From a virus: DNA of 36,231 bases. This document shows, one piece after another, positions 1-7,279 of this stretch (position 1 is its first letter; every line of letters begins with the position of its first letter). The translations under genes and the position numbers were made by a program. The stretch lies in IMG/VR virus record IMGVR_UViG_3300046810_000299, positions 1 to 36,231 of that record. One strand, given 5' to 3'. The notes beneath the pieces were generated by a model that saw only the letters and a list, made by a program, of their open reading frames with translations, made no database searches and was not told the DNA's origin.

Positions 1-1
1 C

Positions 2-238
2 GTCGTGGTCGATATCGACACCGAGGTCGATAACGACCTCGACAAGATCATCGGGGAAATGGACTCGTTCGACCTCGCACTGCATGGCCTTGCGCGTGGC
101 GAAGACACCGAAGTGATCGAAGCCACGTGGCTGAACATCCGCAATGCCATGCGCCGCGGCGACCGCGGCGCCGCCAGCCAGATGATCGCCGACATGGCCT
201 ACAGCCAGGCCGGCGTGATCCTTCCTCCCCTGCATTGA
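2..238 (+). CDS. Small acidic phage protein, possibly 5'-truncated by the window edge
   Basis: The frame is open from the first bases of the window and ends with TGA at 236-238. The first possible start visible is GTG at 5, with no room to see a ribosome binding site, so the gene may begin outside the window. The product is about 77 residues and acidic at its N-terminus, with helical-looking leucine/alanine-rich sequence. No domain is recognised. It opens a + strand series of small genes and is followed after 12 bases by the next one. Function unknown; real gene likely from codon usage and spacing. Confidence 0.6.
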   Translation, partial: VVVDIDTEVDNDLDKIIGEMDSFDLALHGLARGEDTEVIEATWLNIRNAMRRGDRGAASQMIADMAYSQAGVILPPLH

Positions 239-250
239 CCGGAGTAGCCA

Positions 251-631
251 ATGCCCACTTCCGCCCTTACCCCCGCCAACGTCACCGCGACCATCAGCGA
301 AGCCGCTGAGAAGCTGCGCGAAGCGGGCAATCAAGATCTCGCCGGCCGTCTCATCCTCGCCGGCGCCAGCGTCTCGATCGGAAACGACAGCGCCGTGGTG
401 CAGGCGCTGGTAAGCGCACTCGTGCACGAGTGCCGCGCCGCCTCCGCGATCCTCCAGGCCACCTTGGCGGTCATGACGACGGAGCAGAAGAACGACCTCG
501 CGAAACGCGTCGACGAGCGTGGATTCATCGGCAAGGAGGGTGGCACGACCAGGCACTGGGACCGCAACGAAGTCGTCGCCCGAGCTGAATGTTTCCTCTA
601 CGTCACCAACAAACCCGGCGTCCTTCACTGA
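251..631 (+). CDS. Hypothetical early phage protein, 126 aa
   Basis: ATG at 251 is preceded by GGAG about 7 bases upstream, a good ribosome binding site. The product is alanine-rich and mostly helical in character, with one Cys near residue 57 and one near residue 114. There is no signal peptide or membrane segment. It lies 12 bases after the first small gene and 31 bases before the next, so the three are probably one operon. I do not recognise the family. Confidence 0.7.
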   Translation: MPTSALTPANVTATISEAAEKLREAGNQDLAGRLILAGASVSIGNDSAVVQALVSALVHECRAASAILQATLAVMTTEQKNDLAKRVDERGFIGKEGGTTRHWDRNEVVARAECFLYVTNKPGVLH

Positions 632-662
632 CGCCCTGCCCCCGCGCAACCACGGAGATTCC

Positions 663-965
663 ATGAACTCAGTAGCAGCTTCCAACCGTCTTGCAAGTGC
701 GCAACCTGCTCCCCTGGCAGCCGTTCCCGCCGCGATCGAGTCGCTCGGCGGCAGCCTGTCCTATCTCCAGGATCGTCTCTCCGTCCTGCGCACGCGACTC
801 GAACCGGTACTTGCCCCGCCTGACGTCGCTGGTCAGACCGCGAGCAAGAGCATTGGCGATTCGCGTTACCTCGTCGCGGTCGCCGATCAGGTAAGCGATC
901 ACGACGCCATCGTGCGCAGCCTCTCGGCGACTGTCGACGATCTCATCCAGCGCGCAGCGCTTTGA
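663..965 (+). CDS. Hypothetical early phage protein, 100 aa, helical
   Basis: The ATG at 663 is chosen over an earlier in-frame ATG at 519 because it has GGAG 6-7 bases upstream and avoids a 113-base overlap with the preceding gene. The product has an alanine/proline-rich start and then a heptad-like stretch (about residues 30-50, L/R/V spacing) suggesting a short coiled coil. The C-terminal third is also helical. It is the last gene before the structured non-coding stretch that starts at 973. No known domain; function unknown. Confidence 0.65.
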   Translation: MNSVAASNRLASAQPAPLAAVPAAIESLGGSLSYLQDRLSVLRTRLEPVLAPPDVAGQTASKSIGDSRYLVAVADQVSDHDAIVRSLSATVDDLIQRAAL

Positions 966-972
966 CCTCCCC

Positions 973-1152
973 GCCCCGTGGAGGAGCACGGGGCACAAGT
1001 GAGGTGGTTGCCTCTGGGCGGTTCCCGGGGGACGCAACAGCCACCTCACTTGTAACGAACTGGCTGAAAGGCCTCCGAGGTGGAGTGACGCGAGCCGCTG
1101 CCGACCGACCACAGAAACGGGAACAAGCGCGGCGTGGGGTGATGGACCACTG
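973..1152 (+). ncRNA. Candidate structured RNA element, copy A
   Basis: This stretch has no gene of its own and folds by eye into a layered structure. An 8-bp hairpin 973-980/987-994 has a GAGGAG loop. It is followed directly by a perfect 13-bp long-range stem 995-1007/1041-1053, with an extension GTTGC 1007-1011/GCAAC 1034-1038 inside. A GCCGC/GCGGC pairing (1094-1098/1129-1133) and the motif GATGGACCACTG (1141-1152) close the unit. The same order of parts, with different stem sequence, recurs in copy B at 1291. The strand is assumed from the neighbouring genes; the fold is symmetric enough that the minus strand is possible. Not matched to any RNA family I know. No obvious terminator or promoter was found. 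Confidence 0.5.
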
Positions 1153-1290
1153 GCAAAGCATCTGACAGCTGGGAAAGACCAGCACTGAACAGAGGGCCCG
1201 GCGAGCCCAGCGATAGATCCCAGGAGTTGGGGCAACGGCAGATCAGAGAGCGTGTACCTGCCGGCACGATCGCAATCAATCGTCCTCGCC
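1153..1290. other. Spacer between the two structured elements
   Basis: These 138 bases separate copies A and B. I see no convincing gene, promoter or terminator here. Short self-complementary runs such as GGGCCC (1194-1199) and a GCCGGCA run near 1260 are present but do not form an extended stem. Confidence 0.4.
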
Positions 1291-1498
1291 GCCCTGTCGA
1301 GTAGCACAGGGCACAAGCAAGTCACCTGGGTCATCCGATGTACGGGTGCGACGACCTGGAAGCCCCCGGGGCGTACCTCTCCAAGGTGACTTGCTTGTCT
1401 GACCGCTCGACAGCGTGCGCTAACCCTGGAGCGCGAATACCGGGATTTGTCACTCGTGTCTTGACGGACCACTGAGGTGTAACGGCCTCGGTCGAGCG
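1291..1498 (+). ncRNA. Candidate structured RNA element, copy B
   Basis: Second copy of the element at 973. The apical hairpin 1291-1297/1306-1312 matches copy A except that one C-G pair (977-990) is replaced by T-A (1295-1308), a compensatory change. The following stem is a perfect 15-bp pair, 1313-1327/1384-1398, whose sequence differs from copy A beyond its first five bases while pairing is kept. Inside it lies GTACG 1340-1344/CGTAC 1372-1376. A 5-bp hairpin follows at 1417-1421/1430-1434, then the shared motif GACGGACCACTG (1463-1474). An 8-bp closing stem 1404-1411/1491-1498 encloses the 3' half. The spacing from first hairpin to shared motif is 172 bases, against 168 in copy A. The next gene starts 51 bases later, so it could also act as a 5' leader. 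Confidence 0.5.
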
Positions 1499-1548
1499 TT
1501 CAGCGTTCTCTTTCAATGCGCTCCGGCACTGCCAGCAAGGAATCGAAC

Positions 1549-1905
1549 ATGTCGAAATTCGCCGAAGGCTACATCAACGTGACAGGCCTCAACGTGCGTG
1601 CGTTCGCGACGGCAGCGTTCGATCTCAGTCCACCACCGCGGCTGGCGCATCTTGGCCTCGCGCCTCGCCAGATATCGCCCGACGTGCTCGATCAGATTCT
1701 TGCCGACTTCGACGAGGGTGCGCAGGAAGGAATCCTGCTTGCCTTGCGTCTCGACTACGTCGAAGGCCGCGGATGCAAGATCAGCATCTGGCGCGAACAT
1801 GACGGACAGCTTTACATCCGCGATACCTGGTACGACCACGACGAAGACGATCTCACCGCCCTTCTGGCGCGCGCCCTTACCAGCGCCAGCGCATCGGTTG
1901 CTTGA
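1549..1905 (+). CDS. Hypothetical phage protein, 118 aa
   Basis: ATG at 1549 has AAGGA about 7 bases upstream; the earlier in-frame ATG at 1516 lacks such a site. It is the first gene after the two structured elements, whose last stem ends at 1498, so its 5' leader may include part of copy B. The product has a mixed alpha/beta look, with a strand-rich centre (about residues 60-95) rich in W, Y and acidic residues, and an alanine-rich C-terminal helix. No family recognised. Confidence 0.65.
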   Translation: MSKFAEGYINVTGLNVRAFATAAFDLSPPPRLAHLGLAPRQISPDVLDQILADFDEGAQEGILLALRLDYVEGRGCKISIWREHDGQLYIRDTWYDHDEDDLTALLARALTSASASVA

Positions 1906-1911
1906 CGCGTG

Positions 1912-2172
1912 ATGTCCGGCATTCCTGTCCGCCACCGCGAGCGCCCGCGAATCATCCTCGACGCCAGTGATCTTCGCTGGGCCGAATCGTTCGCCGTGCC
2001 CGCTCCCAGGCCTTGCCGCGAATGCGGCGCGTGCCAGCACTTCCTTCCCAACCCTCTCAACCCGCAGGCCGGTCTCGGCTGGTGCAACGGCGAACGCGCC
2101 GGCATCGGCCAGTACCCCGGCGCAGATCCGATGTGCCCGGGTTGGTCAGCCGCCAATGGAGATAATCAGTGA
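1912..2172 (+). CDS. Small Cys-rich protein, probable zinc-binding
   Basis: Starts GTG at 1909 and ATG at 1912 are adjacent; the ATG is chosen. The product of 86 residues carries a cluster C35-x2-C38-x2-C41, then a single Cys near residue 58 and another near 75, with conserved-looking W and G residues. This is the pattern of a small metal-binding or Fe-S-like phage protein, but the ligand is inferred. Its stop codon overlaps the GTG of the next gene (GTGA, 2169-2172), so the two are probably translationally coupled. Confidence 0.65.
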   Translation: MSGIPVRHRERPRIILDASDLRWAESFAVPAPRPCRECGACQHFLPNPLNPQAGLGWCNGERAGIGQYPGADPMCPGWSAANGDNQ

Positions 2173-2867
2173 CGCAAACCAGCGACATCCTCGAAGCCAT
2201 TCGTGGCGCCGGCATCCCGCTCAATACGACGCAGCTCGCAGAGCAGTTGCCGCACATCCCGAAACCCAGCATCTCGGCTGTTTGCAGCCAGCTGCGTCAG
2301 CAGGGCGTACTCACCGGCGCCGTCGAGGACGGACGTGTCGCCTTCCGAGTCGTCGCCGGCGCCGGCCCCAGCGACGCGTACAACGTCAACGTCGACGATG
2401 AAGCTGCCGACGCAGGGGACGACGAGCCCGCCGGCGCGATCCAGGGCCTGCTGTCCGGAGACGTAAAGCCGATTGACGTCGGTCCTGCCGCGGTGAAACC
2501 GCCGACGCAGTCGTTCAGCCCGCGCAGCATGGAACATCGTCAGCGCCGGGAACCCGATATGTCCATCGAAATCTCGCAGGATCCGCGCTCCTTCAGTGCC
2601 GTCCTTGAGGCGCTGACGAGCCAGGGCGACACCATGCGCCGGTACACCTTCGATCGGGACGAGCCCGAGAAGGACAACACGCAGGCAAATCCCGAGTTGG
2701 CGGCAGTTCGTTCCGAACGCCCGCGCGGGACCGTTACCACGCGCCCCGCGCGCAACGACGGCCGCCTGTGCCGCGAGCTCGCCGCGGCCGTCCTCGCGCG
2801 CTGGCCCGGCGAGATCCCCTACGACGTCCAGCTCCTGGTCAACAGCGCCGCCACCCTCCCCCTCTGA
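2169..2867 (+). CDS. N-terminal winged-helix protein, putative regulator
   Basis: A GTG start overlaps the previous stop by four bases. Residues 1-60 read like a winged helix-turn-helix (helix, PKPSISAV recognition-like helix, then a GVLT...GRVAFRVV wing), as in small MarR/LexA-like DNA-binding modules. Residues 70-130 form an acidic, proline-containing linker. The C-terminal 100 residues hold a mixed segment and a helical end (RLCRELAAAVLARW). It lies 13 bases upstream of the ParB-like gene. A role in controlling early genes or in cooperation with the ParB-like protein is inference. A downstream ATG at 2560 could give a shorter product. Confidence 0.65.
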   Translation: MTQTSDILEAIRGAGIPLNTTQLAEQLPHIPKPSISAVCSQLRQQGVLTGAVEDGRVAFRVVAGAGPSDAYNVNVDDEAADAGDDEPAGAIQGLLSGDVKPIDVGPAAVKPPTQSFSPRSMEHRQRREPDMSIEISQDPRSFSAVLEALTSQGDTMRRYTFDRDEPEKDNTQANPELAAVRSERPRGTVTTRPARNDGRLCRELAAAVLARWPGEIPYDVQLLVNSAATLPL

Positions 2868-2880
2868 GCAGGAGCTCTCC

Positions 2881-5031
2881 ATGAACGCTGTTACTGCCGA
2901 CGAAGTCATCTATGTCCCGCTGTCGAAGCTGCGGGTGTCCGAAAAGAACGTGCGCAAGAAGGGTGAGCTGGGTATCGAACAGCTCGCTGCGCAGATCCAC
3001 GCAGAGGGCCTGCTGCAGAACCTGGTCGTAGTCGCCAACAAGGGCGGCGTGTACGACATCGTCGACGGCAAGCGTCGTTTCCTCGCCCTGCAGCACCTCT
3101 CGAAGGGCATGCTTCTCGACCTTGATCGCGAAGTGGCCGTGAAGATCGTCGACGCGTCTCACGCGACGTCCGCCAGCCTGTCCGCTGCCTTCAGTCAGCT
3201 GCCTCTGCACCCTGTTGACCAGTTCGATGCCTTCCAGGCTCTCGTGGACGAGGGCAAGTCGGCCGCTGAAGTTGCCGCGGCTTTCGGCATCCAGGAGCGC
3301 GCGGTCCTGCAGAGCCTTCGCCTGGCTGGCGTAGCACGCCCGATCATCGAGGCATACCGGAACGACGAGATCGGCATGTCCGTGCTGCAGGCCTTCACCC
3401 TGACCGACGATCCGAGGCGCCAGCTGCAGGCGTTCAAGAGCCTGCCGAAATATGGCGACGACGACGACCACGTCCGCCATGTGCGTGACCATCTCACACA
3501 GAAAGAGGTTTCGCTCGGCACGAGCCGACTTGCGAAGCTCGTTGGCGTGGATGCGTACGAAGCTGCCGGCGGCGCAACCCGCCGCGACATGTTCTCTACG
3601 GATGTCTTCTTTTCAGACACCGCGCTCGTCCAGCGAATCGCCGATGCAAAGGTGGCCGATCTTACGGAGCGTGTACGGGCAGAGGGATGGGCGTGGGTCG
3701 ATGTGCGCTTGGAGAATGCCAGGCTCTACGAGTACCAGGCGCGCAAGCCCAAGATCTCGCCGACGACGCCAGAGCAGGACAAGGAACTCAAATCGATAAA
3801 GAACCGTCAGGAGCAGCTCGGCAAAGAGCTCGCCGAGCATCGGAAGTCCGAGCCCACCGACGGCGACGAGAGCTCGCCAGCCTATCTAGAGTGGGCGCAG
3901 GTCGTTGGGTGGCGGGAACGCGAGCATGCGCAGCTCGGCGCGCGCGATAGTCAGATTCGGGCCGAGTGCGAGACCTGGAGCTCTCGCACGCTTTCTGAGG
4001 GTGGCGCGTTGATCACACTGACCCATGACGGCGAGCTCGTCGTGCACAGGGGCCTGATCGATGAGAAGACATCGAAGCGGCTCGCCAAAGCAAAAGCCGC
4101 GAAGCCGGCTGCAGGATCCGCAGCAGACGCAAACATGACCGAACTGCCAGAGATCTCCGACTCGCTACATCAGCGACTCGCTGCCTATCGCTCAAGCGTG
4201 ATCCGGCGCCAACTGCAGCTGAATACCGGCGCGATGTTGGCTGTGCTTGCGCACTCTCTGGTCCGGGGCACTTTTGGCCACCACAACTGGGGAAATGGCG
4301 TCACGACGATCTCGTGTAGCCCGACGGACTCGAATCACGCGATGGCCGGGGTCGACATGGATCAGTTCACTCCGCACCTCAACCTCTCGCTTGATCGATC
4401 AGCGAGCTCGAAAACCCTTCCGGATGCGTCCGTGCCGGCACTGCAGGAGTTGTTGTCATGGAGTGACGCGCACCTTCTAGAACTTATCGCTAGCTGCGTG
4501 GCAACGTCGTTCAGCGGCATCTACGGAAAGGGGTTCGGCGGGGAGCGTGCCGACCTTATCGACCTTCTGGTCGAATTCCTCGACATCGACATGCGCGACC
4601 ACTGGCAGGCCGACCAAGACCGGTATCTCGGCCACGTGCCGAAGCCCTTGATCATCCAGGCTGTGACTGAAGCGAAGGGCGCCGTCGCAGCCAAGCCGCT
4701 CGCCACCATGAAGAAGACCGAGGCTGCCGAGGCTGCCGAGATCCACCTCGAGGACGCAGAGTGGTTGCCGGCGTTGTATCGCCGCAAGAGCTCGCCCGCT
4801 GGCATTTCCCAAGAGGAGGCTGTCGCACATATCCAGCAACTGCTAGAGACAAAGCGCCAGCGAGACGGGAAGCCCTCATCGTGGCCCGCGAATCCCGAAG
4901 CCGCTCCGATCACGGATAAAGCGCGCCCGAAGCTCAAGGCCCCTCCCATCACAAAGGTCACTGGCAAGAACGCCACGGTCAAGAAGACAGCGGTGAAGAA
5001 GGTCGCCGCCAAGAAGGTTGCGAAGGCATGA
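2881..5031 (+). CDS. Large ParB/Srx-fold DNA-binding protein
   Basis: ATG at 2881 has AGGAG upstream. Residues 10-90 match the ParB N-terminal domain: PLSKLRVSEKNVR, then EQLAAQIHAEGLLQNLVV, then YDIVDGKRRFLAL with G63-K64-R65-R66 in place of the usual GERR nucleotide-binding box. Residues 100-190 contain HPVDQFDAF and a helix-turn-helix-like segment (SAAEVAAAFGIQERAVLQSL), as in ParB/KorB/Spo0J. At 716 residues it is over twice the length of chromosomal ParB. It has a charged coiled-coil-like middle (300-360) and a basic C-terminal tail of repeated KK-[TV]-A units, which may bind DNA non-specifically. No ParA is nearby, so a role as phage regulator or DNA-coating CTPase is as likely as partition. 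Its stop overlaps the next start (ATGA). Confidence 0.88.
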   Translation: MNAVTADEVIYVPLSKLRVSEKNVRKKGELGIEQLAAQIHAEGLLQNLVVVANKGGVYDIVDGKRRFLALQHLSKGMLLDLDREVAVKIVDASHATSASLSAAFSQLPLHPVDQFDAFQALVDEGKSAAEVAAAFGIQERAVLQSLRLAGVARPIIEAYRNDEIGMSVLQAFTLTDDPRRQLQAFKSLPKYGDDDDHVRHVRDHLTQKEVSLGTSRLAKLVGVDAYEAAGGATRRDMFSTDVFFSDTALVQRIADAKVADLTERVRAEGWAWVDVRLENARLYEYQARKPKISPTTPEQDKELKSIKNRQEQLGKELAEHRKSEPTDGDESSPAYLEWAQVVGWREREHAQLGARDSQIRAECETWSSRTLSEGGALITLTHDGELVVHRGLIDEKTSKRLAKAKAAKPAAGSAADANMTELPEISDSLHQRLAAYRSSVIRRQLQLNTGAMLAVLAHSLVRGTFGHHNWGNGVTTISCSPTDSNHAMAGVDMDQFTPHLNLSLDRSASSKTLPDASVPALQELLSWSDAHLLELIASCVATSFSGIYGKGFGGERADLIDLLVEFLDIDMRDHWQADQDRYLGHVPKPLIIQAVTEAKGAVAAKPLATMKKTEAAEAAEIHLEDAEWLPALYRRKSSPAGISQEEAVAHIQQLLETKRQRDGKPSSWPANPEAAPITDKARPKLKAPPITKVTGKNATVKKTAVKKVAAKKVAKA

Positions 5032-5480
5032 GCGTTGACGAACCCATGCCTGAAGCCGCCGCAGGTCCAGACCGGGCCAACTTCCTTTTCCATCGCTTCA
5101 CCTTCGACCTGCGTCAACGGTGGATTGAGAACGAATTCAGGGTTTACCTGCTGACGCTTGCGACGCCGGTTGACCGTCATGCACTCACTTGTCATGACCT
5201 TCTCGAAGGGTCTGGCTACGAGCCTCAGCCTCTCACTGGGCGGCGGATAGCCTACGGAGCTCTCGACGCTGACGGTGTCAGGTTTCAGGCGATCGCGGGT
5301 ACCCGTCTTATCCACTCATTGCTCATCGCGGAGATCAGTCCGGAAGGGACGCCATTGCCGGCGCTCTTCGTCGGCATGTCCCCCGGCTTACCGATGACGC
5401 CTAACGGTGGTGACGTACTCATCTCATGGGACGCGGGCGCGGAGCGCATCTGCCGACCCCATCCGCGGGAGCTGCAATGA
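5028..5480 (+). CDS. Hypothetical protein coupled to the ParB-like gene
   Basis: ATG at 5028 overlaps the ParB-like stop by four bases, indicating translational coupling. The 150-residue product looks like a soluble alpha/beta protein: an FDLRQRWIENEFRVYLLT segment near residues 25-45, then strand-rich sequence with glycine turns. No catalytic motif, signal peptide or membrane segment is visible. The stop (TGA 5478-5480) overlaps the ATG of the J-domain gene at 5477. Function unknown; coupling suggests it works with one of its neighbours. Confidence 0.65.
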   Translation: MSVDEPMPEAAAGPDRANFLFHRFTFDLRQRWIENEFRVYLLTLATPVDRHALTCHDLLEGSGYEPQPLTGRRIAYGALDADGVRFQAIAGTRLIHSLLIAEISPEGTPLPALFVGMSPGLPMTPNGGDVLISWDAGAERICRPHPRELQ

Positions 5481-6124
5481 CGATCCCCGCCTTCCCTCTC
5501 GCCTGGCCAGACGGCTGGAAGCGTTGCCCCGAGCATGGCCGCCACCCGGCCAAGTTTGGGCGCAAGACCCAGTCCACCACTGGCAGCTGGCAGACCCGCA
5601 GCGCGTTGACCATCAGTCAAGCCGTCGACCGCGTGCGTGCCGAACTTGTTCGTATGGATGTCAGCGGCGACGACCTGGTCATCAGTTCGAACCTACTGCT
5701 CCGTCTCGACGGCCTGCCCCGGTCGGGCCAGGCCGAACCTCGTGACCCCGGTGTTGCCGTGTACTGGCAGCGCCGGAACGAGCGCAACGACCCGCCCAAG
5801 TGCATGGCCATCGACCGCTACGACCGTGTTGCCGACAACCTCGCGGCCATCGCTGCGACGCTCGAGGCGATGCGCGCGATCGAGCGCCACGGCGGTGCCG
5901 CAATCCTCGAGCGCGCATTCACCGGGTTCGTCGCGATCGAGAACCACTCGAAGCCGTGGCCCCAGGTGCTCGGTGTCACTCCCGAGGCCCTCGATGTCGA
6001 CGTCGTCGAGGCGTATCGCCGGCGGCGCTCTGCGACCCACCCAGACGTCGAAGGTGGCGACGCGGAGGCCTTCCAGCGCATTCAGGATGCCTACGCGGCG
6101 TTCCGCAAGGAGCGTGGCCTGTGA
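5477..6124 (+). CDS. J-domain (DnaJ-like) phage protein
   Basis: ATG at 5477 overlaps the previous stop; an upstream in-frame start at 5426 would overlap more and is not used. The last 50 residues are a J-domain: helix, the invariant H188-P189-D190 (in ATHPDVEGGD), then a helix ending FQRIQDAYAAFRK. The first 150 residues are a separate domain with WPDGWKRCPEHGRHPAKFG near the N-terminus and a SISQAVDRV-like helix. J-domains stimulate Hsp70 ATPase, so the protein probably recruits host DnaK to a phage substrate held by the N-terminal domain. That substrate is unknown. The J-domain sits at the C-terminus rather than the usual N-terminus. Confidence 0.85.
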   Translation: MTIPAFPLAWPDGWKRCPEHGRHPAKFGRKTQSTTGSWQTRSALTISQAVDRVRAELVRMDVSGDDLVISSNLLLRLDGLPRSGQAEPRDPGVAVYWQRRNERNDPPKCMAIDRYDRVADNLAAIAATLEAMRAIERHGGAAILERAFTGFVAIENHSKPWPQVLGVTPEALDVDVVEAYRRRRSATHPDVEGGDAEAFQRIQDAYAAFRKERGL

Positions 6125-6525
6125 CAGACGAGACGACACCGGCACCGGAGCCGAAGAAGGTCAGCGGCGGGTTGCGGATGGCGAAAGCCACGCCCGAAGA
6201 CATAGAGAACGCGTTCGAGCTGGCCAGCCTTCTGGATCAGGTCGACCGCGGAGACTGGCCGTACCTCGGCGCCGAAGAACCCGAAGACGCCCCGGACCGG
6301 ATCGACGACGAGGACATCGAGCACCTGCAGCACGTCTACGAGCTCGTTCGGACGTTGGCACGTCGCGGCGGACTGTGGCGCGTCGTCATGGGCTTCGACA
6401 TGGTCCTGCGCAGCGACCTGCTGAATCCCGCGGTGGATTACATCGAGGTGAACCCGGTCATCAATGCGCTCGTGGACAAGTCGAACGCCGCAGACTCCGC
6501 GGCGGAGCAGGAGCCCAGCACGTGA
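6121..6525 (+). CDS. Hypothetical acidic phage protein, 134 aa
   Basis: GTG at 6121 overlaps the preceding stop (GTGA). The product has a P/T/E-rich N-terminus and an acidic middle (about residues 55-75, many D and E). A helical C-terminal half follows, containing LARRGGLWRVVMGFDMVL. No domain recognised. It ends overlapping the next GTG at 6522. Confidence 0.65.
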   Translation: MTDETTPAPEPKKVSGGLRMAKATPEDIENAFELASLLDQVDRGDWPYLGAEEPEDAPDRIDDEDIEHLQHVYELVRTLARRGGLWRVVMGFDMVLRSDLLNPAVDYIEVNPVINALVDKSNAADSAAEQEPST

Positions 6526-6812
6526 TCGCCCTGCTTCTCGCCACCGGCCTTGCCGGATCGCCTGCTCCCGCTCCGGCTGCACGTGCGTGGTGCGGCCACT
6601 TGGCTCACAGCGCCAGCACGATCGAAGAGGCCCGCTTGTCCGGGATCCCGCGCCTGAAGGTTGTCCTCGGAGCCACGCTCATTGCCGACGCCGGCGAGCG
6701 CTCCGCGCAGTACGAACTCATCAGCCTGGTTTACGACGGCAATGCCGGCGGCCAGGCATCGCCCGCCGAAGTCGCGGGCATCACCTACACCGCTTGCATG
6801 CGAGGAGCCTGA
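6522..6812 (+). CDS. Small protein with possible signal peptide
   Basis: GTG at 6522 overlaps the previous stop. The first 20-23 residues (IALLLATGLAGSPAP...) form a short hydrophobic stretch with small residues before an ARA-like cleavage site, which would suit export, but there is no N-terminal positive charge. The remaining 75 residues contain two Cys (residues about 24 and 92) that could form a disulphide after export. No family recognised. Alternatively it is a soluble protein with a hydrophobic N-terminus. Confidence 0.55.
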   Translation: MIALLLATGLAGSPAPAPAARAWCGHLAHSASTIEEARLSGIPRLKVVLGATLIADAGERSAQYELISLVYDGNAGGQASPAEVAGITYTACMRGA

Positions 6813-6814
6813 CC

Positions 6815-7279
6815 ATGACCGTGCTCGACATCCTTGAACAGAAATGCCGCGTCTGCGGCTGCACCGAAATGCGGGCCTGCAAGGGCGGATGCCACTGGGT
6901 CACACCCGATCTCTGCAGCGCCTGCCAGGTCGACGAAGGCGATGCCCTCGTCTTCGTCGAGAATAACGCCGGCGCTATGCGCATCGCCCGTGAGCGCCTG
7001 CGCCAGCTCGCCGAAGAGAACTACACGGTCGAGGGGGACCTTTCATACGTCACCGGCGAGCTGGCAGCAGCTGCGTGCTGCTACGCCATGCCCATGTATC
7101 TGCGCGAAATGGACGGCTTGAACATGTGGCTGCTATGGCCTTGGGGATCGGCCAGCTGGAAGCCCGCGCCTTCGCCAGTGACAACGGAGGGCCGCATCCG
7201 CGAGCTTGCGAAGGCCGGCGCTCTTATCGCGGCAGAGATCGATCGCTTGCTCGCCGCGGAGCCATCCCATGACGAGTGA
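6815..7279 (+). CDS. Zinc-ribbon-like phage protein, 154 aa
   Basis: ATG at 6815 follows GGAG nine bases upstream. Residues 11-37 contain six or more cysteines (C11, C14, C16, C22, C26, C34, C37) with the order CRVCGC...CKGGCHWV...DLCSAC, a pattern common in small phage proteins and likely to bind zinc. The C-terminal part is helical, with conserved-looking tryptophans (MWLLWPWGSASWKP) and an EGRIRELAKAGALIAAEIDRL helix like other phage proteins of unknown role. It overlaps the next gene by 11 bases. Confidence 0.72.
   Translation: MTVLDILEQKCRVCGCTEMRACKGGCHWVTPDLCSACQVDEGDALVFVENNAGAMRIARERLRQLAEENYTVEGDLSYVTGELAAAACCYAMPMYLREMDGLNMWLLWPWGSASWKPAPSPVTTEGRIRELAKAGALIAAEIDRLLAAEPSHDE

Noticed and set aside
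669-1472. 267-residue minus-strand frame through the structured region
   Set aside because: It runs antisense to the 100-aa gene and through both RNA-like elements. Its low-complexity Arg/Ser/Leu composition is typical of shadows in GC-rich DNA, and the two LCPVLL repeats are just the hairpins read as codons.
973-1498. CRISPR array
   Set aside because: There are only two long diverged copies with internal stems, no short regular repeats with unique spacers, and no cas genes.
973-1498. Hammerhead-type ribozyme or retron ncRNA
   Set aside because: The hammerhead core (CTGANGA plus GAAA in the right places) was not found, and there is no reverse transcriptase gene in the window.
5637-6812. 391-residue plus-strand frame
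   Set aside because: Only the last 96 codons (from GTG 6522) are credible; the rest is out of frame with the J-domain and acidic genes.
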